64,000 nt of DNA from Adlercreutzia sp. ZJ304 (GCF_011039075.1 NZ_JAAKEG010000001.1:186001-250000); one strand, 5' to 3'; positions 17,218 to 25,789 are shown, counted from the stretch's first letter. Made by a program: numbers and translations. The notes: generated from the letters alone by a model not told the origin.

Positions 17218-18168
17218 TTGGAATACGCTAAGCCATATCTGAACCACGAGGAACAGGCTGACAAGCTTGTTGGCATGGGGATGGGCGGATCCAAAGCCGA
17301 CATACTGGGACGCTTAGAACAGGTGGGCTATTACAGGCTTAGTGGCTACTGGCACGATTACAGACAATTGGACGGCAAAGGGTTTCGGGTAGGAATCACG
17401 ATAGACACCGTGTGGTCCGATTACGTTTTCGATCGACAGTTCAGACTTGCGGTGCTGGATGCTGTCGAGCGCGTCGAGATATACACGAGGGCGAGGCTCG
17501 CCCATAAGCTTGCGCGCGATACGGGCGCATTCGGTTTCGATATTCACGAGGGGCTTCCCCGTCTGAGTGAGAACGATTATAAGAAATTCATCGACAAATG
17601 CAGGTCTAAGCATAGGAGCTCTCGTGAGCCGTTCGAGGTTCATTTCAGGAATAAGTATGGGGACGCACACGACATCCCGCCCTACTGGATACTAGTGAAC
17701 ACCATGGACTTCGGGCAGATGCTCACTTTGTACAGAGGCGCAAGCGTCGAGATTAGAAACGAGTTGAGCAGCGAGCTCAGTGTGTCGGCAAGAGTGTTCG
17801 AGTCGTGGCTCGTCGCATTGAACGTTGTGAGGAACATCTGCGCACATCATGGCAGACTGTGGAACAAGGAGCTTGGTGTCAAACCTGTCATTCCGAAGCA
17901 TGACATTCGTTGGCACAAACCATACGAGGTCCAGCCGTACCGCATGTTTTCAATACTAACGATCTTGGGCTATCTGCTCGATTATGTTGCGCCGAGCACG
18001 TCGTGGCACACTAGGCTGATAGACCTGCTTGACAGGCGCAGCGCTGATAAGCTGTACCGCATGGGATTTTCTGAGGGCTGGCAGGAATGTCCTTTCTGGA
18101 AGCCATATGTGATGGATTTCGATGATGGGGATGGTCGTGCAAATGAGTCTACTGCATCAGCGGAATAA
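17218..18168 (+). CDS. AbiF/AbiD (Abi_2) family HEPN protein
   Basis: A 316-residue abortive-infection protein of the Abi_2 family. YYRLSGYWHDYR at about residue 40 and RVEIYTRARLAHKLA are typical. Residues 205-211, RNICAHH, give the HEPN ribonuclease motif R-N-x3-H, and the following GRLWN is also conserved. Family members are RNase-type toxins against phage. The TTG start at 17218 has GGGAGA 5 bases upstream. Its last codons GCG GAA TAA lie inside repeat copy 2, so the repeat supplies the stop. The gene is visibly more GC-rich than the flanks, which suggests transfer. Confidence 0.85.
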   Translation: MEYAKPYLNHEEQADKLVGMGMGGSKADILGRLEQVGYYRLSGYWHDYRQLDGKGFRVGITIDTVWSDYVFDRQFRLAVLDAVERVEIYTRARLAHKLARDTGAFGFDIHEGLPRLSENDYKKFIDKCRSKHRSSREPFEVHFRNKYGDAHDIPPYWILVNTMDFGQMLTLYRGASVEIRNELSSELSVSARVFESWLVALNVVRNICAHHGRLWNKELGVKPVIPKHDIRWHKPYEVQPYRMFSILTILGYLLDYVAPSTSWHTRLIDLLDRRSADKLYRMGFSEGWQECPFWKPYVMDFDDGDGRANESTASAE

Positions 18169-18453
18169 CTCGTTATGCGTGCCTGTTCGTTCCAAGTATG
18201 CAACGCCATTGTCCACTATCCATATAAGCAGCCAGTCGCCGGCATTGCATACGTGACATTCACGATGCCCTTTCCATAAGCCTTTTAGAATGTGCATGTT
18301 GTGATGTTGCTCAAGTATTTTAGTTGACTCGGCGGTATTTTTGGCGATCAGGCTTACGACTGCATTTAGCTTTGCGATATCAGCATGCCTCTTTAAGAAT
18401 TTTTTGATATCGCGAAGATATGATGGAAGAGGTTCAATCTCAAGCGCACTCAT
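18157..18453 (-). CDS. yafQ: YafQ-type mRNA interferase toxin, copy 2
   Basis: A 98-residue toxin, three residues different from copy 1 and with all candidate catalytic residues retained (WKGHRECHV, DWLLIW, RTGTHNELF). Its stop codon is TGA rather than the TAA of copy 1, because the first base of the stop falls on the repeat boundary. Its 3' end overlaps the 3' end of the AbiF gene on the opposite strand by about 12 bases. Confidence 0.9.
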   Translation of the reverse strand: MSALEIEPLPSYLRDIKKFLKRHADIAKLNAVVSLIAKNTAESTKILEQHHNMHILKGLWKGHRECHVCNAGDWLLIWIVDNGVAYLERTGTHNELFR

Positions 18454-19040
18454 TCGTCTACTTCGCTTGCAATGAATGCCATCATTTCTTCCGCAGACTT
18501 GAAACGATGTCCGGTTCCACCTTTTGCGATGATCTTCTCCGCCTCTTTCATGGCGGCTATTGTTTCTTCGTTGGGTACTTCATTCGAATAGCCAAGGTCG
18601 AGTGGAATGGCGTGGTCGCGAACCATCTGCTTGTAAAAGGCTCTTGTGACTCCAGAAAGATCGAAGCCGTAGTATTCCGCAACTGCCGAAGCGTCACGTT
18701 TTAAATCGCTATCTATTCTCATGGTTAAAGTTGCGGCAGCCATAATATCCTCCTTATACGTACTGACAAATATATAATAACGTATGTGCAATCTACTACA
18801 AGGAGAAAAGTAATCATACAATCAAAATAATCATTTAGCGCTGCTATAGCGATCGATATGCGATCGATGTGGTATTTGGGGAGCTCAATCTTATGTTAAG
18901 CTCCCACGGCGGCAAATAAAAGTGGTTGAGTTTTAAATCACCCGGTCCCTGACATCTGCGTTGTTATCTCGATAGATTACTTTGAGTACCCTTGCAAATA
19001 GCTTTTGCTGATTTTTGGCACCAAAACAGGCATTAAAATC
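18159..19040. repeat. toxin-antitoxin repeat, copy 2 (full length)
   Basis: Direct repeat of 16211-17093 with scattered substitutions and a single-base indel in the GCGCTGC/GATCG-rich patch at about 18838-18863. It includes toxin, antitoxin, promoter, the 18879-18905 hairpin and the same CAGGCATTAAAATC end. Together with copy 1 it brackets the AbiF gene. Confidence 0.85.
18450..18743 (-). CDS. dinJ: DinJ/RelB-type antitoxin, copy 2
   Basis: Identical in protein sequence to copies 1 and 3 (97 residues) with silent differences in the DNA. Translation starts at 18743 after the same AAGGAGG. Because the three antitoxins are interchangeable, any one of them should neutralise both toxins. Confidence 0.9.
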   Translation of the reverse strand: MAAATLTMRIDSDLKRDASAVAEYYGFDLSGVTRAFYKQMVRDHAIPLDLGYSNEVPNEETIAAMKEAEKIIAKGGTGHRFKSAEEMMAFIASEVDE

Positions 19041-19042
19041 TC

Positions 19043-19087
19043 TTTATTTCAATTTACTACAAAATATTGAAATAAAAAAGGTATACT
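19043..19087 (+). promoter_or_regulatory. promoter with perfect inverted repeat upstream of the Fic gene
   Basis: TTTATTTCAA (19043-19052) and TTGAAATAAA (19067-19076) form a perfect 10-bp inverted repeat with a 14-base spacer. A -10-like TATACT follows at 19082-19087. The repeat covers the -35 zone, as expected for a repressor site. It begins within two bases of the end of TA repeat copy 2. Confidence 0.55.
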
Positions 19088-19119
19088 GAGATTCGTGTTT
19101 CAAAAAGAGAAAGGCGGGC

Positions 19120-20277
19120 ATGGGGCGTTCGGGCGAATATGTGAGCAATTTATCTGGTGAGATAGCATACCGTTCTTTTAGACCGGCACCGCTTCCTCTA
19201 GAACCTCAAATTGCATTGGACGGCGACGATCTCCGGCTTCTCCTTGCCGCTTCTCGCCGTTTGCAAGAGTTAGACACAATGGCTCAGTTCATTCCGGATG
19301 CGCAACTCTTCGTGTCGCAGTATGTGCGCAAGGAGGCGCTTGTCTCATCTCAGATCGAGGGTACCCAGTGTACGCTCGACGATCTGCTCGATCCTGAGGT
19401 TGAGAGCAATGCCGACTTAGATGTTGAGGATGTTGTCTGCTACACGAAAAGCCTCTGGCATGCGATTGACCGTCTTGACGAAATGCCTCTTTGCAACCGT
19501 TTGCTCTGCGAGGCGCATGCTCGGCTGCTCGGTAACGGGCGGGGCTCCGAGCGTAATCCGGGTGAATTTCGACGTTCGCAGAATTGGATCGGCCCGTCGG
19601 GGTGTACGCTGAAAGATGCACGCTATATCCCGCCTAACGTCGATGACATGATTGACTCGCTTGCCAACCTAGAGCGCTACATCAATGCCGACCCTGAAAT
19701 TGATCCGCTTATTCGTGCGGCTCTTATCCACTATCAGTTCGAGACGATCCATCCTTTCCTTGACGGCAACGGCAGGATCGGACGCATGCTCATCTTGCTT
19801 TACCTCATCGATCAGGAAATGTTGCACAGCCCAGTGCTCTATGTTTCCTACTTTCTCAAGCGCAATCAAATTGAGTATTATGACCGCATGGGTGAAGTGC
19901 GGCGATCGGGCAACTACGAGCAATGGATTCGCTTCTTCCTAGAGGCCGTGAAGGCGGCCGCTGAAGATGCCCTTGAATCAGCGCGCACCCTCGACCGTCT
20001 ACATCGGGAAAGCTGGGAGATCGTAGCGGCACAGCGTGCGGCGAAGTCGCTCTCCAGCGTGCTCGAATACGTGGAGAAGCGCCCCATCATGAGCATTGGG
20101 CGTTGCGCGAAGGAATTGTCCTTGAGCTACAACACGGTTGCTTCGGCGGTACGCAAGCTGTGCGCTCTCGGGATTCTGAGGGAAACCACCAACGCTTCGC
20201 GCAACCGTGTGTTCGCCTACGAGAGCTACCTAGCTGTTCTTCGACGAGGAACCGAGCCGCTCGGTGGCGACCGATAA
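19120..20277 (+). CDS. Fic family protein (class II, with N-terminal inhibitory helix)
   Basis: A 385-residue Fic protein expected to transfer AMP, or another nucleotide part, to hydroxyl groups of target proteins. The inhibitory motif SSQIEG (residues 76-81, S/T-x3-E-G) precedes the Fic core, so it is autoinhibited (class II). The active site at 211-222 is HPFLDGNGRIGR, with the catalytic His and the GNGR nucleotide site intact. The C-terminal 80 residues look like a winged-helix domain (SIGRCAKELSLSYNTVASAVRKL), which could allow autoregulation through the inverted repeat upstream. GC is visibly higher than in the flanks. The stop overlaps a short downstream frame by one base. Confidence 0.92.
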   Translation: MGRSGEYVSNLSGEIAYRSFRPAPLPLEPQIALDGDDLRLLLAASRRLQELDTMAQFIPDAQLFVSQYVRKEALVSSQIEGTQCTLDDLLDPEVESNADLDVEDVVCYTKSLWHAIDRLDEMPLCNRLLCEAHARLLGNGRGSERNPGEFRRSQNWIGPSGCTLKDARYIPPNVDDMIDSLANLERYINADPEIDPLIRAALIHYQFETIHPFLDGNGRIGRMLILLYLIDQEMLHSPVLYVSYFLKRNQIEYYDRMGEVRRSGNYEQWIRFFLEAVKAAAEDALESARTLDRLHRESWEIVAAQRAAKSLSSVLEYVEKRPIMSIGRCAKELSLSYNTVASAVRKLCALGILRETTNASRNRVFAYESYLAVLRRGTEPLGGDR

Positions 20278-20548
20278 TGGTTTTAACAAAGACTGATGTA
20301 GCTCCCGGCTTCGGGACCCTCCGTCACGTACAATTTGCTTATAATGGATTTCTTATTTGTCTACCTACATTCACAGATAGAAGTACCACATGGGTAGGAC
20401 TGTCAACAAAAATCCTCGACGCGGCGGTCGAAGCCGCCTACGGCGTTAATTTCGACGGCGACGAATAGAAGAAGTCGCGCACTTGTTTAAGCTCTATACA
20501 GAAGTCACAAAGGAGACCAGCTATATGAAGTCAAGATCTGATTCGTAG
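20277..20548 (+). pseudogene. short frame after fic, possibly a frameshifted gene fragment
   Basis: An ATG overlapping the fic stop opens a 63-residue frame (20277-20468) ending ILDAAVEAAYGVNFDGDE. A second frame picks up just downstream with RIEEVAHLFKLYTEVTKETSY and ends at 20548. Read together they resemble one C-terminal tail broken by a frameshift. The LDAAVxAAYG part reminds me of C-terminal segments of some adenine-specific DNA methyltransferases, but this is weak. It could instead be a small coupled protein. From 20549 to 20698 nothing is recognised. Confidence 0.35.
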
Positions 20549-20676
20549 TTATTTGAAGATTTGTTAGCACGTTCGTTTTATTGGAAATCGCACTTTGACA
20601 GCTGAATATTGAATGCTTTTAGGCGCAATAAACCAAGCCCTTCCGGGCAGCGCATGATGGTAGGTTATCAATGATC

Positions 20677-20715
20677 CTATTTATCTGGGTCGTAGGGCAT
20701 CTCAAGCGCACTCAT
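20677..20715 (-). pseudogene. truncated YafQ toxin remnant
   Basis: Only the first five toxin codons (MSALE) remain. The frame then runs into unrelated sequence and stops after 12 residues. No catalytic residue survives, so copy 3 has an antitoxin without a toxin. Confidence 0.8.
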
Positions 20716-21201
20716 TCGTCTACCTCGCTTGCAATGAATGCCATCATTTCTTCCGCAGACTTGAAACGATGTCCGGTTCCACCTTTTGCGATGATCTTCT
20801 CCGCCTCTTTCATGGCGGCTATTGTTTCTTCGTTGGGTACTTCATTCGAATAGCCAAGGTCGAGCGGAATAGCGTGGTCGCGAACCATCTGCTTGTAAAA
20901 GGCTCTGGTGACTCCAGAAAGATCGAAGCCATAGTATTCCGCAACTGCCGAAGCGTCACGTTTTAAATCGCTATCTATTCTCATGGTTAAAGTTGCGGCA
21001 GCCATAATATCCTCCTTATACGTACTGACAAATATATAATAACGTATGTGCAATCTACTACAAGGAGAAAAGTAATCATACAATCAAAATAATCATTTAG
21101 CGCTGCTATAGCGATCGATATGCGATCGATGTGGTATTTGGGGAGCTCAACTTTATGTTAAGCTCCCGTGGCGGCAAATAAAGGTGGTTGAGTTTTAAAT
21201 C
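20699..21201. repeat. toxin-antitoxin repeat, copy 3 (truncated)
   Basis: Matches copy 1 from 16489 to about 16992: the first codons of the toxin, the whole antitoxin, the promoter and the hairpin (21141-21167). It lacks most of the toxin on one side and the last 100 bases on the other. It shares the copy-2 form of the variable GATCG patch, so it is closest to copy 2. It ends in the stop codon region of glnK. Confidence 0.85.
20712..21005 (-). CDS. dinJ: orphan DinJ/RelB-type antitoxin, copy 3
   Basis: A 97-residue antitoxin identical to the other two, with its promoter, ribosome site and inverted repeat intact but no functional toxin gene behind it. It may simply be decaying, may act as an anti-addiction factor, or may add DNA-binding repressor for the two complete loci. 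Confidence 0.88.
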   Translation of the reverse strand: MAAATLTMRIDSDLKRDASAVAEYYGFDLSGVTRAFYKQMVRDHAIPLDLGYSNEVPNEETIAAMKEAEKIIAKGGTGHRFKSAEEMMAFIASEVDE

Positions 21202-21533
21202 GCTTCGTCGCCGGATTCGCCGGTGCGGATGCGTATTACCTCATCAACTGGGCTAATAAAAATCTTTCCGTCGCCAACTTCGCCTGTGCGTGCTGCATTT
21301 TGTATCGTTTGCACAATGCTCGCGGTGTCTGCATCATCAGCCACAATTTCGAACTTTACTTTAGGAACCATGTTAAGTAAAACTTCTGTTCCGCGGTAAT
21401 ACTCTTTCCAGCCATGCTGATTGCCGCAACCGTTTACTTGGCTTACTGTCATGCCTTTTACGCCCGATTCAAACAGAGCATCTTTTAGTATTTCCAGTTT
21501 TTCCGGTCTTACTATTGCTGTAATTCGTTTCAT
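21195..21533 (-). CDS. glnK: nitrogen regulatory protein P-II
   Basis: A 112-residue trimeric PII signal protein that senses ATP/ADP and 2-oxoglutarate and gates the ammonium channel. MKRITAIVRPEKLEILKDAL, GDGKIFISPVDEVIRIRTGE and the T-loop GCGNQHGWKEYYRGTEV are clear. Aligned with E. coli GlnB, position 51, the Tyr that is uridylylated or adenylylated, is Val here, so that modification is not possible. Tyr46 is present. Its last codon and stop (ATT TAA) fall in TA repeat copy 3, so the island begins at its 3' end. It follows amtB by 15 bases in the same operon. Confidence 0.95.
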   Translation of the reverse strand: MKRITAIVRPEKLEILKDALFESGVKGMTVSQVNGCGNQHGWKEYYRGTEVLLNMVPKVKFEIVADDADTASIVQTIQNAARTGEVGDGKIFISPVDEVIRIRTGESGDEAI

Positions 21534-21548
21534 ATCTGCGTTGCTCCT

Positions 21549-22826
21549 TTAATCGAGTCCGATATATGCCGGATATGCAGATTCGCCGTGTTCTGCAACG
21601 TCTAAGCCTTGTGCCTCGGCTTCATCGCTTACGCGAAGTTTACCGTGGAATACAAGTTTCACTATAAGTCCTAGCGTTATATCGCATATTCCAACAAACG
21701 CTACCGTTATTGCAATGCCTAATATCTGGCTTCCCAAAAGCGACCAATCGCCTGTGTAGAATAGTCCGCCAAAATCTGTCCATGATAGCTCTGGTACGCA
21801 AAACAAGCCGGTCATTATGCCGCCCACAATGCCGCCTACGCAATGGCATCCGAATGCATCTAGCGCATCGTCGTAGCCAATTTTTGGCTTTAGCCAAGAT
21901 ATGGCGAAATAGCATATAGGCGACACAGCTAGTCCCATAACAATCGCTGCCCAAGGTTCAACAAAGCCAGCCGCTGGGGTTATAACAACAAGACCAGCAA
22001 CAAGACCTGTGCAAGCACCTACCAGAGTTGGTTTTTTAACACGTATGCGCTCCACTAAAATCCAAGATACAACGCCTGTGCCACTTGCACATACGGTGTT
22101 GACCAAGGCTAAAGCAGCAATTCCGTCAGCTGCAAATTCACTTCCGGCGTTAAATCCAAACCAGCCAAACCATAATAGTGCAGCACCAAGCGCAATAAAT
22201 GGAACATTGTGGGGTCTATAGCTCATAGCGCCGAATCCTTTTCTGCGACCAACCATTACGCACAACACAAGAGCTGTAAGACCAGACGATATGTGTACTA
22301 CATCGCCGCCAGCGAAGTCGAGCGCGCCAATCTTATCGCCTATAAGCGACCCGTCTCCACCCCAAACCATATGAGCGAGTGGGGGATATATTAGTATTGT
22401 CCAGCATACGATAAATGCAGATATTGCGCCAAAGCGCATACGTCCTGCAACGCCACCTGTAATTATTGCAGTAGTAATCATGCAAAATGCCATTTGGAAT
22501 ACCACGTCTGCTATTGCTGGATACACTGCATCCTCTCCGGGCGCTTCTGCTTCAAGTAACATGTCGGTTGTGTTGCCTAGAAGAAACAGCTGATCGAAAC
22601 CACCAAATATAGGGTTTTCTCCACTTCCGCCATAGGCAAAAGACCATCCGCATACCGTCCACGTTATGGCAACAATTCCAAGTGCTGCAAAAACCATCAT
22701 CATTGTATTGCCGACATTTTTGCGGCGGGATAAACCACCGTAAAAGAATGCTAGACCCGGTGTCATAAGTAATACCAGCATCGCGCATATCAGCATGAAT
22801 CCCGTATTCCCGGTATCCATTCTCAA
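21549..22826 (-). CDS. amtB: ammonium transporter
   Basis: A 425-residue polytopic channel protein with about 11 membrane spans. It has the N-terminal LMTPGLAFFYGGLSRRKN, the first pore His in PPLAHMVWGG, and the second in DAFGCHCVGGIVGG. It takes up ammonium and is blocked by GlnK binding. The gene pair amtB-glnK is the usual arrangement. A Shine-Dalgarno GGAG precedes the ATG by 5 bases. The 192-base divergent region to the TSCPD gene would hold its promoter; I could not pick a convincing one. Confidence 0.96.
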   Translation of the reverse strand: MRMDTGNTGFMLICAMLVLLMTPGLAFFYGGLSRRKNVGNTMMMVFAALGIVAITWTVCGWSFAYGGSGENPIFGGFDQLFLLGNTTDMLLEAEAPGEDAVYPAIADVVFQMAFCMITTAIITGGVAGRMRFGAISAFIVCWTILIYPPLAHMVWGGDGSLIGDKIGALDFAGGDVVHISSGLTALVLCVMVGRRKGFGAMSYRPHNVPFIALGAALLWFGWFGFNAGSEFAADGIAALALVNTVCASGTGVVSWILVERIRVKKPTLVGACTGLVAGLVVITPAAGFVEPWAAIVMGLAVSPICYFAISWLKPKIGYDDALDAFGCHCVGGIVGGIMTGLFCVPELSWTDFGGLFYTGDWSLLGSQILGIAITVAFVGICDITLGLIVKLVFHGKLRVSDEAEAQGLDVAEHGESAYPAYIGLD

Positions 22827-23018
22827 CTCCTTTATTACTGTTTTACTGGGACGCTTTTGATAATGCCACCAAAAAATTTCGCATTTAATGTCGTGCTTTG
22901 ATGTTTACTGAATTGAACGAACTTTTTAACAATTAGGAATGCTAGCTGTTACATGGCAGAAACACATTGTCTTGGATAGAATAGAGCAAGCATGTTTTGA
23001 ATATACTAGGAGGCGTAC

Positions 23019-23267
23019 ATGTCTGAATATACATATAAAACACGTGGCGTATGTGCTCGTCAGATTGATTTTGAGATAGATGGTGATGTATTGCGCAATG
23101 TAAGATTTACAGGTGGCTGCGACGGAAATCTGCGAGCAATTTCCAAGCTAGTAGATGGCATGCCAGTTGATAATGTTGCATCTTTATTGGAAGGTAACAC
23201 CTGCGGACCTAAGTCTACAAGTTGCGCCGATCAGTTGGCTCAAGCTATTAAACAGGCTAAGGCGTAA
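23019..23267 (+). CDS. TSCPD domain-containing protein (TIGR03905 type)
   Basis: An 82-residue protein of the TSCPD family, which resembles the C-terminal part of B12-dependent ribonucleotide reductases. TRGVCARQIDFEIDGD, FTGGCDGNLRAISKLVDG and GNTCGPKSTSCADQLAQAI contain the conserved cysteines. The function of the stand-alone form is unknown; metal binding or redox use of the cysteines is likely. An AGGAGG site lies 5 bases upstream of the ATG. It precedes the exporter gene by only 4 bases. Confidence 0.85.
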   Translation: MSEYTYKTRGVCARQIDFEIDGDVLRNVRFTGGCDGNLRAISKLVDGMPVDNVASLLEGNTCGPKSTSCADQLAQAIKQAKA

Positions 23268-23271
23268 ATAA

Positions 23272-24573
23272 ATGCTACCCGGCCACACAGCTTCTGCGGC
23301 TCCTATACCTCAGTTTACCGATTCAGAATCGGTTGCGCTGAAGGTGCTTCCGTGTTTGCTAGACATTGGCGAGAGCATGATTTTGGCAGGTGCTGATGTA
23401 AATTTGGTCGAGTTGCTTGTGCGCCGTGTGGGCCATGCTTATGGTGCCGTGAAAATGAACGTATTGGTAATAACTGCATCAATAATAGTAACTATGACCA
23501 TGCCGGATACGCGCGAATATACCCAAACACGTCGTATTGAGAACGCCGGCGAAACCGACTTTGCAAAATTGGAGAAATTGACAAATCTCTGTATTGAATC
23601 GTATCAAAAACCTATTCCACCAGATGAATTGAAGCGTCGCTTTGAAGAAATTCGGAGTATAGCCTTCCCGAAATCTTTTCTGTTTGTTGGTGGTGTAATT
23701 GCTTCTGCTAGCTTTGCTGTTTTCTTTGGTGGTTCAATCCTTGATGGTGTGGTTACGGCGGTATTTGCTGTGCTTATGTGCCTTATGATTGTGTATTTGA
23801 AGCCAATTACTCCAAACACTATTGCGTTCAATTTTATGTCTTGCGCTATAACGGGGTTGTGTATTGGGGCTGCGTCGTTGTTTGTGCCTAATATGTCTGT
23901 TGACATGGTAATCATAGGCGTGATAATGCTTCTAATTCCGGGTGTAGCTATGACAAATGCCACGCGCGATATGATCTCGGGCGACACTATATCCGGTGTT
24001 ATGCGCTTTGTTGAAACAATTTTGTGGGCAGCGTCTATCGCTCTTGGATTTATGGCATCTCTTTGGATAATGGGTGTACAAACCAGTGAATTTATATCGA
24101 ATGCGCCGCCGCTGATTTCTTTTATAGCGTGCATTCCTGCAACGTTTGGTTTTGCCCTGTTTTTCGACGTGCGCAAAAGCCTTCTTGCTATTACCACCAT
24201 AGGAGGCGTAATTACATGGGGCATTTATCTGCTGCTTAGCGAATACGTAAGCGCCGATGCGTTTACGCCTACATTTATTGCATCGTGCTTTGCGGCAATA
24301 TATTCTGAGGTTTTGGCAAAGCGGTTTAGAACGCCCACATCAACTTTCTTCATAATATCGGTTATACCTTTAGTTCCGGGGCGTGCTTTATATTTCACTA
24401 TGAAATGTGCACTGTTGGGTTCATGGGCGCAATTTGGCGACTACGGTTTGCTTACATTGCAATTCGTATTGGGCATTGCGCTAAGCATAAGTGTTGTTTG
24501 GGCTATATCTCGCACGTGGTCAAACTTTAGAAATGAAAGAGATAAGAGATATTCGCAAAAGAAAGCAGGGTAG
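23272..24573 (+). CDS. threonine/serine exporter family protein (ThrE-like)
   Basis: A 433-residue membrane protein. The N-terminal part shows the DUF1212 features [19 protein letters not shown] and [14 protein letters not shown]. Then come about 10 hydrophobic spans, including [18 protein letters not shown] and, near the end, [19 protein letters not shown] of the second ThrE domain. Both halves are therefore in one chain, as in Corynebacterium ThrE. It likely exports small amino acids or related metabolites; the substrate is not readable. The stop lies one base before the chosen ribBA start. Confidence 0.85.
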   Translation: MLPGHTASAAPIPQFTDSESVALKVLPCLLDIGESMILAGADVNLVELLVRRVGHAYGAVKMNVLVITASIIVTMTMPDTREYTQTRRIENAGETDFAKLEKLTNLCIESYQKPIPPDELKRRFEEIRSIAFPKSFLFVGGVIASASFAVFFGGSILDGVVTAVFAVLMCLMIVYLKPITPNTIAFNFMSCAITGLCIGAASLFVPNMSVDMVIIGVIMLLIPGVAMTNATRDMISGDTISGVMRFVETILWAASIALGFMASLWIMGVQTSEFISNAPPLISFIACIPATFGFALFFDVRKSLLAITTIGGVITWGIYLLLSEYVSADAFTPTFIASCFAAIYSEVLAKRFRTPTSTFFIISVIPLVPGRALYFTMKCALLGSWAQFGDYGLLTLQFVLGIALSISVVWAISRTWSNFRNERDKRYSQKKAG

Positions 24574-24574
24574 A

Positions 24575-25774
24575 GTGTCTAAAATTGAATACGATTCAAT
24601 AGAACAAGCTCTGGAAGATTTGCGGGCGGGCAAAATCATTCTTTGCACAGACGATCCCGATCGCGAAAATGAAGGCGATATGATATGTGCCGCTGAATTC
24701 GCCACCACTGAAAATGTGAACATGATGGCAAGCGTGGCAAAAGGTTTAATTTGCATGCCGATATCAAAGGCAATAGCTGCAAAGCTACATTTGCCGCAGA
24801 TGGTACGCGATAACACCGACAATCACGAAACAGCGTTTACCGTATCTGTAGATCATATAAGCACAACTACGGGAATATCTGCCGAAGAGAGAGGCGTTAC
24901 AGCAAGGAAACTTGCAGATGCAGCCGCTATTCCGTCCGATTTTAGGCGACCCGGGCATATGTTCCCTCTTGTTGCTCGGGCGGGCGGCGTGTTAAAGCGC
25001 GAAGGTCACACAGAGGCAACAGTCGATCTTATGAGGTTGGCTGGTTTAACTGAGGCGGGTTTATGTTGTGAAGTGATGCGCGATGATGGGCTAATGATGC
25101 GCTCTTCTGAACTTCGCCAGTTAGCGAATAAGCTTGGACTGAAGCTTATCAGTATTAAGCAGTTGCAAGATTACAGAAAACGCCACGATAAGTTAGTGGA
25201 GCGTGTTGCCCGTACCAAGCTTCCCACAAAGCACGGCAACTTCGAGGCTTTTGCATATCTTAATCTGCTTAATGGCGAACACCATATAGCGCTTGTTAAG
25301 GGCGATATTGGAAATGGTGAAGATGTGTTAGTGCGTGTGCATTCCGAATGTTTAACAGGGGATGCATTTGGTTCGCTGCGTTGCGATTGCGGCGAGCAGC
25401 TTGCGTGCGCGATGGATGCTGTTGAATCTTGTGGACGCGGAGTTGTGCTATATATGCGTCAAGAGGGCAGAGGTATTGGTCTTGTAAACAAGCTGCGAGC
25501 ATATGAATTGCAAGATGATGGACTAGATACACTAGACGCGAATTTGGCACTTGGTTTCCGGGGCGATGAACGCGAGTATTATATTGGCGCACAAATTCTT
25601 CGCGATTTAGGGATTAAAACAATGAGGCTTCTTACAAACAATCCCGATAAAGTTTACCAATTAAAAGATTTTGGCATTGAAATTATAGAGCGCCTACCTA
25701 TTGCAGTTGATGCCAATGAATTTGATCGGAAATATCTGGAAACAAAGAAAACCCGAATGGGGCATATTCTATAA
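24575..25774 (+). CDS. ribBA: bifunctional 3,4-dihydroxy-2-butanone 4-phosphate synthase / GTP cyclohydrolase II
   Basis: It supplies both precursors of riboflavin. The RibB half (residues about 5-205) has [12 protein letters not shown] and [17 protein letters not shown]. The RibA half has [23 protein letters not shown] (zinc Cys residues, long form shown only by its ends RVHSECLTG and RCDCGEQL), RQEGRGIGL and LTNNPDKV. The GTG at 24575 gives 399 residues, the normal size. An ATG at 24533 is an alternative that would overlap thrE. No FMN riboswitch is seen because the gene is coupled to thrE. No ribH/ribE/ribD is nearby. Confidence 0.93.
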   Translation: MSKIEYDSIEQALEDLRAGKIILCTDDPDRENEGDMICAAEFATTENVNMMASVAKGLICMPISKAIAAKLHLPQMVRDNTDNHETAFTVSVDHISTTTGISAEERGVTARKLADAAAIPSDFRRPGHMFPLVARAGGVLKREGHTEATVDLMRLAGLTEAGLCCEVMRDDGLMMRSSELRQLANKLGLKLISIKQLQDYRKRHDKLVERVARTKLPTKHGNFEAFAYLNLLNGEHHIALVKGDIGNGEDVLVRVHSECLTGDAFGSLRCDCGEQLACAMDAVESCGRGVVLYMRQEGRGIGLVNKLRAYELQDDGLDTLDANLALGFRGDEREYYIGAQILRDLGIKTMRLLTNNPDKVYQLKDFGIEIIERLPIAVDANEFDRKYLETKKTRMGHIL

Positions 25775-25789
25775 GACGGGATTTATTCT

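Noticed and set aside
20549-20698. Possible CRISPR or attachment site in the gap before TA copy 3
   Set aside because: No repeated units or tRNA end are visible.
16475-21000. Open frames antisense to the toxin-antitoxin genes, conserved in all three copies
   Set aside because: They are mirrored in the repeats only because the DNA is repeated; they lack ribosome sites and known motifs.
16211-21201. Insertion sequence or integron behind the repeated TA modules
   Set aside because: No transposase, integrase or terminal inverted repeats; the GGGAGCTCAAC hairpin is internal to the repeat, not at its ends.
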